Of a stretch of DNA of 48,524 nucleotides, positions 39,353-46,404 are shown piece after piece (the stretch's first letter is position 1; every line of letters begins with the position of its first letter). Origin of the DNA: a virus; the IMG/VR virus record IMGVR_UViG_3300037635_000456, positions 1 through 48,524 of that record, one strand, 5' to 3'. Made by a program: the position numbers and the translations under genes. The notes beneath the pieces are model-generated. The model was not told the origin of the DNA. It saw only the letters and a program-made list of their open reading frames with translations, and searched no databases.

Positions 39353-41223
39353 ACATAATAACAATAGACTTTGAAACCTATTACGCTAGGGATTTCTCGT
39401 TGTCCAAGATGACAACGGAAGCCTATGTTCGTAGCGATAGGTTTGAGGTTATTGGGGTTGCTGTCAAGGTAGATGGCAACCCTACCACTTGGTATGCAGG
39501 TAGCGATGTAGGTGGGTTCTTGCGAGGGCTTGACTATTCTAACTCTGCTATACTGTGTCACAACACTATGTTCGATGGAGCTATATTGTCATGGCTATAT
39601 AATATAAAGCCAAAGTTTTGGCTCGACACTATGTTGATGGCTAGACCATTGGTCGGACAAACTGTGGGCGGCTCGCTAAAAAATCTCGCTATACATTATA
39701 ATATAGGGGCGAAGGGCGATGAGGTTCTCAACACGCTCGGCAAACGCAAGTCGGACTTCACACCACAAGAGCTTGACAGGTTTGGGGATTACGCAATCAA
39801 TGACGTTGACCTTACATACAAATTGTTTGGTAAGTTGAAGTCGCAGTTTCCTGTTCGGGAACTGATGGTGATTGACCAGACTATTCGTATGTATACACAG
39901 CCTGTGATTGAACTGGATAAGAGTACTCTTACTTCTCACCTGGAAACAGTGCAGACAAACAAAGCACAACTTCTTGACAGTATAAACTCAGCAGGTGTTG
40001 ATCCAGATAAGCTGAAGAAACTACTGATGAGTAATGAGAGGTTCGCTAAATTACTCAAGGCTGTTGGTGTTGAACCACCAAGGAAGGTAAGCCCTACCAC
40101 TGGTAAAGAGACATGGGCGTTTGCCAAGACAGACGCAGGGTTCATTGACTTACTAGAGGGTGGCTCGTCTAAAGTACAAGCCATATGTAATGCAAGGTTG
40201 GGTACTAAATCTACCATTGAGGAGACTAGGACAGAGAATCTAATCAAGGTTGCTGACAGGGGCAAGCTACCTATCATGCTTAATTACTATGGCGCACACA
40301 CTGGTAGGTTTAGTGGCGGTGACAAGCTGAACCTACAGAACCTACCAAGGAATGGTGCTATACGTTCTGCTCTAACTGCCCCTGAAGGACATAAGCTAAT
40401 TGCTTGTGACTCATCACAGATAGAGGCAAGGGTACTAGCCCATGTTGCAGGGCAGGATGATTTGGTTGAAGCCTTTAGGCAAGGGCGTGATGTGTACAGT
40501 GAGTTTGCATCTACTGTATATGGCAAGACTATAACTAAAGATGACAAGCTAGAGAGGTTCGTTGGTAAGACTTGCATACTAGGACTAGGCTATGGCATGG
40601 GTGCTGAGAAGTTTCGTAACACCCTAGCTCAAGGCATGGGTGGCTTGAAGGTAGACATATCAGAGAGCGAAGCTAAACGTATTGTCTATCTATATAGAGA
40701 CAAGAACCACCGCATCACTGCACTGTGGCAACGATGTCAATCGGCATTGTCTGACATGATAGCAGGACGTAGTGGTGTTATATCTAGCTATGTATCATAT
40801 GATAAGCAGGGCATCTTACTACCTAGCAAACTGCGTATACAATACCCTGCCTTAAATCATACTGACAATCAGTTCAGATATATCTCTGACTCTCGTACCT
40901 ATCGCAAGGTTATGAAAGCCAGAGTCATAGGGGAGGATATACCCCACAACAACTGGACTTATATATACGGAGGAAAGGTCGTAGAGAATATTGTTCAAGC
41001 ACTGGCACGAATTGTAGTGGCAGAACAAATGGTAGCCGTGGGTCAATCATATCCTGTTACATTTCAAGTACACGATGAGTTGATCATCTCTGTCCCTGTA
41101 CAGGACTTGACTGACGCACAACAACTTATTGAGAGAAGAATGTCAACCGCACCCTCGTGGGCTATAGACTTGCCAGTGGCTTGTGAGTCTGGGATTGGTG
41201 CTAATTATGGAGAAGCGAAGTGA
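39349..41223 (+). CDS. polA: Family A DNA polymerase with 3'-5' exonuclease, 624 aa
   Basis: Exonuclease I is ITIDFETYYA (Asp7, Glu9), Exo II CHNTMFDGAI (Asp76), Exo III YAINDVDLTY (Asp152). Polymerase motif A is LIACDSSQIEARVLA (Asp354, Glu359). Motif B is R403-x3-K407-x3-L411-x3-Y415 in RFVGKTCILGLGYGMG. Motif C is QVHDELI (His575, Asp576, Glu577). The residue at the E. coli 762 position is Leu411; Phe or Tyr is common in lytic phages. Published marine surveys link Leu there to a slower or lysogeny-prone lifestyle, which I cite from memory. No 5'-nuclease domain. It is the phage replicase. Confidence 0.95.
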   Translation: MNIITIDFETYYARDFSLSKMTTEAYVRSDRFEVIGVAVKVDGNPTTWYAGSDVGGFLRGLDYSNSAILCHNTMFDGAILSWLYNIKPKFWLDTMLMARPLVGQTVGGSLKNLAIHYNIGAKGDEVLNTLGKRKSDFTPQELDRFGDYAINDVDLTYKLFGKLKSQFPVRELMVIDQTIRMYTQPVIELDKSTLTSHLETVQTNKAQLLDSINSAGVDPDKLKKLLMSNERFAKLLKAVGVEPPRKVSPTTGKETWAFAKTDAGFIDLLEGGSSKVQAICNARLGTKSTIEETRTENLIKVADRGKLPIMLNYYGAHTGRFSGGDKLNLQNLPRNGAIRSALTAPEGHKLIACDSSQIEARVLAHVAGQDDLVEAFRQGRDVYSEFASTVYGKTITKDDKLERFVGKTCILGLGYGMGAEKFRNTLAQGMGGLKVDISESEAKRIVYLYRDKNHRITALWQRCQSALSDMIAGRSGVISSYVSYDKQGILLPSKLRIQYPALNHTDNQFRYISDSRTYRKVMKARVIGEDIPHNNWTYIYGGKVVENIVQALARIVVAEQMVAVGQSYPVTFQVHDELIISVPVQDLTDAQQLIERRMSTAPSWAIDLPVACESGIGANYGEAK

Positions 41224-41465
41224 CAAAACTGACAGATATAAAAGCAGTTGTTAATGATAGAAGTAAGAAAGAATTGCTTGAAGGACTCAAAGAAGTCATC
41301 GAAGAAATTAAAGAAGCTGACACAGCAGAGAGTATGCTAGTCATGGTTAAGTTGAATGGTAACTATGTAAGGTTCTCATCACAGCTTAATGATACAATGG
41401 CTCTCATTGCACAGCTAGAGCTACTCAAGTTTGATATTATGAAACGCATGAAGCAGGAGGACTAA
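41220..41465 (+). CDS. Hypothetical helical protein, 81 aa
   Basis: GTG start at 41220 overlaps the polymerase stop as GTGA, with GGAGAAG eight bases before. MTKLTDIKAVVNDRSKKELL and EGLKEVIEEIKEADTAESML are helical and acidic; GNYVRFSSQLNDTMALIAQL and a Lys-rich end follow. Coiled-coil chance is high for residues 15-45. Possibly a polymerase helper, from its place only. Confidence 0.65.
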   Translation: MTKLTDIKAVVNDRSKKELLEGLKEVIEEIKEADTAESMLVMVKLNGNYVRFSSQLNDTMALIAQLELLKFDIMKRMKQED

Positions 41466-41466
41466 C

Positions 41467-41754
41467 ATGGGTAAAGTTAAAGCGTTGTTGATGGAGGCAG
41501 AGGAGACACTTGATTGGTGTCTTACTGAAAAGGGTATGACTAACACCCAAGCTCTGCATTATATAAATGGTAAGCATGGTGGCATGGCTATGAACCATTG
41601 CGAATGGAAGCTAAAACATTTTATAGAGAGCGATAAGAGTCCTACCAGAGAACAAATTAAAGATACTCTTAAAGTACCAGAGATAACTGAGAAGTATGAT
41701 AATCTTGGTAGGGTAGTGCGAAAGAAAAATTATAGTAGCTTGACCAAGCGTTGA
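41467..41754 (+). CDS. Hypothetical protein, 95 aa
   Basis: MGKVKALLMEAEETLDWCLT, EKGMTNTQALHYINGKHGGM, then KLKHFIESDKSPTREQIKDT and a basic end. AGGAGGACTAAC precedes the ATG. Helical, family not recognised. It sits between the polymerase and the RecB-like nuclease, which suggests replication or repair work but no more. Confidence 0.6.
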   Translation: MGKVKALLMEAEETLDWCLTEKGMTNTQALHYINGKHGGMAMNHCEWKLKHFIESDKSPTREQIKDTLKVPEITEKYDNLGRVVRKKNYSSLTKR

Positions 41755-41774
41755 CAGTAGGGTAAAGTTACAGC

Positions 41775-42443
41775 ATGACACAAGTAAGCCATTCATATTC
41801 ATCGTTAAAGATGTACGAGAACTGTCCGAAGCGTTACTACCACCAGAGGATTACTAAGGAAGTATCTGACAGTGGTAGTGAAGCTACTAGATACGGAGAG
41901 CGTGTGCATAAGGCCTTAGAAGATAGGCTCACTGGTGACAGCAAGTTGACAGATGAGACTGTAAAGTACGAAGCCCTGTGCAATAGTATATCTAAGATGA
42001 AAGAACACCCAGAGTTTAGTGAATTGCTACTGGAAGAAAAGCTAACTGTAACTGAACACTACACACCAACAGGTTGGTGGTCTGATGATGCTTGGTTGAG
42101 ATCCATACTTGACGTATTGGTTTTGTTTAAAGACAGAGCCATTGTCATGGATTGGAAAACAGGCAAGCGTAGACCAGACTTTACACAGTTGGAGATGTTC
42201 GCATTGCAAGTGTTCTCGCATTTCCCACACATAAACAGGGTGACTACATCCTTTGTGTGGTTGAAGGACATGAAGCAAGACAGGCGTTCTTTCTGTAGAG
42301 ATTTATCTGGCGAGATGCAAGGTCATCTCAATGGTAGAGTAGCTAGAATAAACCAGTCACTAGCTAATGATGATTTCCCTGCCAAGCCTAGTGGACTATG
42401 CCGATGGTGTCCTTGTTATGAGTGGTGTGAATATGCCTCTTGA
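41775..42443 (+). CDS. RecB/Cas4-like PD-(D/E)xK nuclease with Fe-S cluster, 222 aa
   Basis: The order of motifs fits: Cys17 in MYENCPKRYY, His45 in YGERVHKALED, Asp113 in SILDVLVLF, then MDWKTGKRRPD (Asp126, Lys128), Gln in TQLEMFALQ, and Cys209, Cys212, Cys214 and Cys218 at the end (CRWCPCYEWC). Cys17 with three of the C-terminal Cys would hold a 4Fe-4S cluster, as in Cas4 and AddB nucleases. It would process DNA ends for recombination or replication. It stands beside the VRR-NUC nuclease and the SNF2-like helicase. Confidence 0.9.
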   Translation: MTQVSHSYSSLKMYENCPKRYYHQRITKEVSDSGSEATRYGERVHKALEDRLTGDSKLTDETVKYEALCNSISKMKEHPEFSELLLEEKLTVTEHYTPTGWWSDDAWLRSILDVLVLFKDRAIVMDWKTGKRRPDFTQLEMFALQVFSHFPHINRVTTSFVWLKDMKQDRRSFCRDLSGEMQGHLNGRVARINQSLANDDFPAKPSGLCRWCPCYEWCEYAS

Positions 42444-42463
42444 CACTGTTGTAAGGTTATGCT

Positions 42464-42790
42464 ATGGCTACTACCCCAGAAGGTCGTGTAAAGAATAGAC
42501 TCAAGGCTATGCTGAAGAAGCTCAACGTGTGGTACTACATGCCACAAGCAGGGCCATTTGGTAGAGCAGGTATACCTGACTTAATACTTATCGTGGAGGG
42601 TAGGTTTGTTGGGGTAGAGTGTAAGGCTGACAGAAGAAAGAAGCCGACACCGTTGCAGGTAACAGCCATGCAACAGATAGAAGACGCAGGAGGTAAGTGT
42701 TTTGTTGTATGTGATTACGATACACAGGATGAATTAGAAAGGTGGATAACAGATGCTAGTGATACCGAAGGTTCAAGGTTTAGCACTTAA
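42464..42790 (+). CDS. VRR-NUC nuclease (Holliday-junction-resolvase-like), 108 aa
   Basis: AGPFGRAGIPDLILIVEGRF followed by VGVECKADRRKKPTPLQVTA holds the family motif: G-x-P-D-L, then V-G-V-E-C-K and T-P-x-Q. Asp, Glu and Lys form the PD-(D/E)xK centre. Phage stand-alone VRR-NUC proteins act on branched DNA such as junctions before packaging. The stop lies 38 bases inside the helicase gene, so the two are coupled. TTGACAC lies before the start at 42440, but no -10 fits it. Confidence 0.9.
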   Translation: MATTPEGRVKNRLKAMLKKLNVWYYMPQAGPFGRAGIPDLILIVEGRFVGVECKADRRKKPTPLQVTAMQQIEDAGGKCFVVCDYDTQDELERWITDASDTEGSRFST

Positions 42791-44300
42791 ACTAAACAAT
42801 CCGCAGATTGTACTGGACAGTATACCAACTGCCAAGGAGTTGACAGTTCGTGGTAACAACGTGGTTGTACTGCCGCATAAACTCACAGAGGTGTGGGCAT
42901 TGCGTAAGTTGGGTATCAACGCACCATCACCTATCATGCACTACTATGATTGGAAGGGTAAGTTCAAACCTTACGACCACCAACGTAACACGGCTAGCTT
43001 CTTAACTATACATAGGAAGAGCCTAGTATTAAATGAGATAGGCACAGGTAAAACACAGTCTGCACTATGGGCGGCTGACTATCTAATGGAGATAGGCGCA
43101 GTAAAGAAGTGCCTTATACTATCCCCTCTGTCCACACTGGAGAGGGTGTGGAGTGATGCTATCTTTATGAACTTTATAGATAGACGCGCCACTGTACTAT
43201 ATGGTTCAGCAGAGCGTAGACGTAAGCTACTTAAGATACCGTCTGACTTTTATATAATTAACCATGATGGTTTCCAAGTAGTAATGGATGACCTCAATGA
43301 TTTCGATCTGGTCATTGTAGATGAAGCGGCTGTGTATAGAACACCATCCACCAACAGGTTCAAACTCTTTCGTAAGTGGCTTAACAAGAACCCAGATACA
43401 AGACTGTGGTTGATGACAGGTACACCTACACCCAATGACCCTACAGATGCGTGGACTCTAGCTAAGATGGTAGATAACCCACATGTAGCTAAGACATACA
43501 CTGCGTTCAAGGAAACTACCATGATGAAGATAGGGCAATGGAAGTGGTTGCCTAGACCAGAAAGCGTAGAGCTAGTTAAGCATGTACTACAACCTTCTGT
43601 TAGATACACTAGGGATGAATGCTTTGATTTACCTAGTACCGTATACCAAACAAGACAGATAAAGCTAACCAAAGAACAAGAGCAACACTACAAGAGTATG
43701 CTCCGTAGCTTTGTCACAGAGGTACAAGCAGAGGGTAAGATTACTGCTGTCAATGAAGCAGTCAAGATGCAGAAGCTAGTGCAGATAAGTTGTGGTGTGG
43801 CGTACGGTGATGATGGCCGTAATATAGAGCTTGATGCATCACCCAGAGTAAACGTTCTTAAAGAAATTATTGATGAGGCAGGTGGCAAAGTCATAGTGTT
43901 TGTACCACTGACAGGAACTTTACACATGCTCAATAAGGAATTGTCCAAGCACTACACAACAGCAGTAGTGAATGGAGAAGTCTCGGCAAAGAATAGGAAT
44001 GATATATTCCACAACTTTCAAGAGACAGATGACCCAAGAGTATTGATAGCACACCCTGCTACTATGGCTCATGGGCTTACACTAACTGCGGCTAGTACTG
44101 TTGTATGGTACGGCCCAATCAACAGCAACGAACAATACACACAGGCTAACGGTAGAGTGGAGCGTATAGGCAAACGTCATACGTCTAACGTGGTTCATAT
44201 AGAGGCTACTCAACTTGAGTATAGGATGTATGAAAGGCTTAAGAACAAGCAAGCATTACAAGGTGTGTTGTTAGATTTAATACAAGAGATGGGAGATTGA
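42753..44300 (+). CDS. SNF2-family (superfamily 2) helicase, 515 aa
   Basis: Motif I is NEIGTGKTQSALW (about residue 95), Ia ILSPLSTLERVW, II LVIVDEAAVYR (DEAA, about residue 188), III LWLMTGTPTPND. The C-terminal half has VFVPLTGTLHMLNKELSKHY, HPATMAHGLTLTAASTVVWY (motif V) and QANGRVERIGKRHTSN (motif VI). This is a common phage replication or recombination helicase of the SNF2 class. It may move on duplex DNA to remodel forks or junctions. It overlaps the VRR-NUC gene by 38 bases; a GTG six bases later is a possible second start. Confidence 0.9.
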   Translation: MLVIPKVQGLALKLNNPQIVLDSIPTAKELTVRGNNVVVLPHKLTEVWALRKLGINAPSPIMHYYDWKGKFKPYDHQRNTASFLTIHRKSLVLNEIGTGKTQSALWAADYLMEIGAVKKCLILSPLSTLERVWSDAIFMNFIDRRATVLYGSAERRRKLLKIPSDFYIINHDGFQVVMDDLNDFDLVIVDEAAVYRTPSTNRFKLFRKWLNKNPDTRLWLMTGTPTPNDPTDAWTLAKMVDNPHVAKTYTAFKETTMMKIGQWKWLPRPESVELVKHVLQPSVRYTRDECFDLPSTVYQTRQIKLTKEQEQHYKSMLRSFVTEVQAEGKITAVNEAVKMQKLVQISCGVAYGDDGRNIELDASPRVNVLKEIIDEAGGKVIVFVPLTGTLHMLNKELSKHYTTAVVNGEVSAKNRNDIFHNFQETDDPRVLIAHPATMAHGLTLTAASTVVWYGPINSNEQYTQANGRVERIGKRHTSNVVHIEATQLEYRMYERLKNKQALQGVLLDLIQEMGD

Positions 44301-44301
44301 T

Positions 44302-44697
44302 ATGAATATGGATGACGTTGTTAAAGCGTACATCACCCTGCGTAACCAGAAGGACGCAATAGAGGGTGAAGTTAAAGACAAGGTGAAAGCTATTAAAGAG
44401 AAGATGGTAAAGCTAGAAGCCTACATAAAGAAACAAGCTGACGAACAAGGTGTTACATCGTTCAAGACTACTAGTGGTACAGCGTTTGTTACCACTACAG
44501 ATTTTGCACAGGTAGCAGACTGGGATGCAGTACTAGGATTTATCAAGAAGAACGAAGCATACGACATGCTAGAGAAGCGTGTGAGTAAGAACGCAGTAAG
44601 AGGGTACATCGAAGAACATAAAACAGTACCTGATGGTGTGAACTTTGGCACTCGCATAGACATCAATGTTCGTAAGCCAACCGCAAAGGTAGAGTAA
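44302..44697 (+). CDS. Conserved phage protein with N-terminal coiled coil, 131 aa
   Basis: DDVVKAYITLRNQKDAIEGE, then a Lys/Glu helix (VKDKVKAIKEKMVKLEAYIK), then EQGVTSFKTTSGTAFVTTTD, FAQVADWDAVLGFIKKNEAY and VSKNAVRGYIEEHKTVPDGV, and NFGTRIDINVRKP. I recognise this as a widespread phage protein near SSB or helicase genes, whose fold recalls the Gam-like nuclease-protection proteins. That link is from memory and weak. GGGAGATTGAT before the ATG. Confidence 0.75.
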   Translation: MNMDDVVKAYITLRNQKDAIEGEVKDKVKAIKEKMVKLEAYIKKQADEQGVTSFKTTSGTAFVTTTDFAQVADWDAVLGFIKKNEAYDMLEKRVSKNAVRGYIEEHKTVPDGVNFGTRIDINVRKPTAKVE

Positions 44698-45365
44698 TGA
44701 TACCTAGATTATCAACAAAAGGGATGACGTTCTCGTTGCTGTCCGCTGCGGGCGACATCGACACTCTTGCCACAACACGTTTGTCGGTAATTGTTGTAGG
44801 TGCTAACCCCGCGCTGTCAAAGAGTTGGTACAAGGGCAGTTATACAAATGACTCTGCTTTACCAGATTGTTATTCCTTGAATGGTTCAACACCAGATAAA
44901 GAATGTGCTGACCCTCAATCGGATTTATGTGCAGTGTGTCCTCAGAACGCATGGGGTTCACGCACTACACCAACAGGTCAGCGTGTGAAAGCATGTGCTG
45001 ACCAGAAAAGACTCGCAGTGGTATTAGACGATGACCCTAAGGGTACAGTCTATCTATTGCAAGTAACCCCTACATCACTGAAGAACTTAAACAGTTATCA
45101 GAAGATACTACAGAGTAAGTCTATCTCACCAGAGATCGCAAAGACTAGGGTTAGCCTAGACCAAACTCTTGCCTATCCAAAGTTAGTGTTTGAGTTTGGA
45201 GGTTTTGTAGATGAGTCCATACAAGATTACATTGATAGTCTGTGTGGCTCAGAAGAAGTTAAGATTGTAACAGGCGAGTTGTCTGCCTCTGAACGACAAC
45301 CAAAGTTTAGTGAATATGGTTTCACTAATGAAGAAGGTTTTACGGAAGGAGTTACCAATGAGTAA
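44697..45365 (+). CDS. Conserved Cys-rich phage protein paired with the SSB, 222 aa
   Basis: Starts on TAATG. KGMTFSLLSAAGDIDTLATT, then a Cys-rich middle (LPDCYSLNGSTPDKECADPQ, SDLCAVCPQNAWGSRTTPTG, then KACADQKR), which has six Cys and could hold zinc. LYLLQV-like strands follow, then a helical and acidic end. The gene always lies next to DUF2815-type SSB genes in phages I know, so a role in single-strand DNA handling is likely, though no function is proven. The stop overlaps the SSB start by 8 bases. Confidence 0.7.
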   Translation: MIPRLSTKGMTFSLLSAAGDIDTLATTRLSVIVVGANPALSKSWYKGSYTNDSALPDCYSLNGSTPDKECADPQSDLCAVCPQNAWGSRTTPTGQRVKACADQKRLAVVLDDDPKGTVYLLQVTPTSLKNLNSYQKILQSKSISPEIAKTRVSLDQTLAYPKLVFEFGGFVDESIQDYIDSLCGSEEVKIVTGELSASERQPKFSEYGFTNEEGFTEGVTNE

Positions 45366-46071
45366 AACATTTACAACACCAAAAGGCGTAGCATTCTACC
45401 CTTACATTTCATCACCTGATACTAAGTTCGATGAGCAAGGACATTACAAAGTCAATCTGTGTATTCCAAAGGAAGAAGCAGAACCAATCATCGAACAGAT
45501 TAAGGGTGAGTTGGTTGCAGGTATCAAGGCGTTGAAAGAAGCCAAGCCTAACGCCAAGATTAAACAAGCACCACTGCCGTTTGAAGATGAGTTAGATGAT
45601 GACGATGAACCTACTGGTAACGTAATCATTAAATTCAAATCAAAAGCCGCCTATAAACCTGCTGTCTTTGATAGCAAGGGTACACCTATGATGAACTCTA
45701 ACATCTATGCAGGTTCTATACTCAAGGTGAATGGGTCTGTTGCTTTCTACAATTCACCTGCCGTTGGTGCAGGAACTACACTGCGACTAAGAGCAGTACA
45801 AGTTATTGAATATGTCGAAGGTTCTAGTGGTGCAGGTAAGTTTGGTTTCGGAGAAGAGACTGGGTTTACTATCGAAGATACTGAAGAGGTTGAAGACACC
45901 ACGCCTGAGGCTGTTGTCGAAGAAAAACCTGCGAAGCCAGCCCAGGCAGCCAAGCCTACACCCAAACCACAACCTGTTGAGCCAGCCCCTGTTAAGGAAG
46001 CGAGTTCTGATGCAGATGACTTAGCTAATGAGATAGCTAATCTATTGGATGAGGTGAACACTGATGACTAA
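45358..46071 (+). CDS. Single-stranded DNA-binding protein, DUF2815-like, 237 aa
   Basis: Start at the ATG at 45358, overlapping the previous gene by 8 bases; 48 further upstream bases are open but not fitting. MSKTFTTPKGVAFYPYISSP, KVNLCIPKEEAEPIIEQIKG, then VIIKFKSKAAYKPAVFDSKG, NIYAGSILKVNGSVAFYNSP and GTTLRLRAVQVIEYV: the DUF2815 pattern, an OB-fold SSB of phages. Then a Glu/Pro/Ala-rich linker and an acidic tip (ANEIANLLDEVNTDD), as in SSBs that recruit partners. Coats single-stranded DNA at the fork. Confidence 0.88.
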   Translation: MSKTFTTPKGVAFYPYISSPDTKFDEQGHYKVNLCIPKEEAEPIIEQIKGELVAGIKALKEAKPNAKIKQAPLPFEDELDDDDEPTGNVIIKFKSKAAYKPAVFDSKGTPMMNSNIYAGSILKVNGSVAFYNSPAVGAGTTLRLRAVQVIEYVEGSSGAGKFGFGEETGFTIEDTEEVEDTTPEAVVEEKPAKPAQAAKPTPKPQPVEPAPVKEASSDADDLANEIANLLDEVNTDD

Positions 46072-46342
46072 ACCCTTGGACTTTACCAAGGTTGAGGCGT
46101 TAAGGCGACACATGTTGCTGAGTGTACGAGACATAGCTATGGTTCTAGGTGTGTCTCGTATGACCTACTATGGTTGGCTTAAAGGCAAGCCATTGCGTAA
46201 ATCTAATGACGCTAAAGTTAGGGAGAAACTAAAGCAGTTGCTAGAGATTATGAAGGACGGATGGCCTCAACCAGATGTGATAGCTCTTGAGTCTGTCTCT
46301 CGCAGACAAAGACTCCTTGAGTTATTAAGTAATACAAGCTAA
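46064..46342 (+). CDS. Small HTH DNA-binding protein, 92 aa
   Basis: LRRHMLLSVRDIAMVLGVSR followed by MTYYGWLKGKPLRKSNDAKV is a helix-turn-helix of the Cro/XRE kind (D-I-A-x-V-L-G-V-S-R-x-x-Y-Y-G-W). The rest is helical (REKLKQLLEIMKDGWPQPDV). The start overlaps the SSB stop by 8 bases. As the only stand-alone HTH protein in the window, it is a candidate reader of the AATCTA sites. That is a hypothesis. Confidence 0.8.
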   Translation: MTKPLDFTKVEALRRHMLLSVRDIAMVLGVSRMTYYGWLKGKPLRKSNDAKVREKLKQLLEIMKDGWPQPDVIALESVSRRQRLLELLSNTS

Positions 46343-46350
46343 GTTAATAA

Positions 46351-46385
46351 GGGCAGAGGGGTTGATTCCGAACACCTTTCTGCCC
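46351..46385 (+). other. Intercistronic hairpin before the primase gene
   Basis: GGGCAGAGGGG (46351-46361) pairs with CCTTTCTGCCC (46375-46385): 11 pairs with two G-U, loop of 13. CCATATAAAGGACAG follows, with the ribosome site of the primase gene. No U-tract, so an attenuator or stabiliser. Confidence 0.7.
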
Positions 46386-46404
46386 CCATATAAAGGACAG
46401 TGGA

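Noticed and set aside
41751-41774. TTGACA before the RecB-like nuclease as a promoter
   Set aside because: No -10 box fits at 16-18 bases and the start codon follows too closely.
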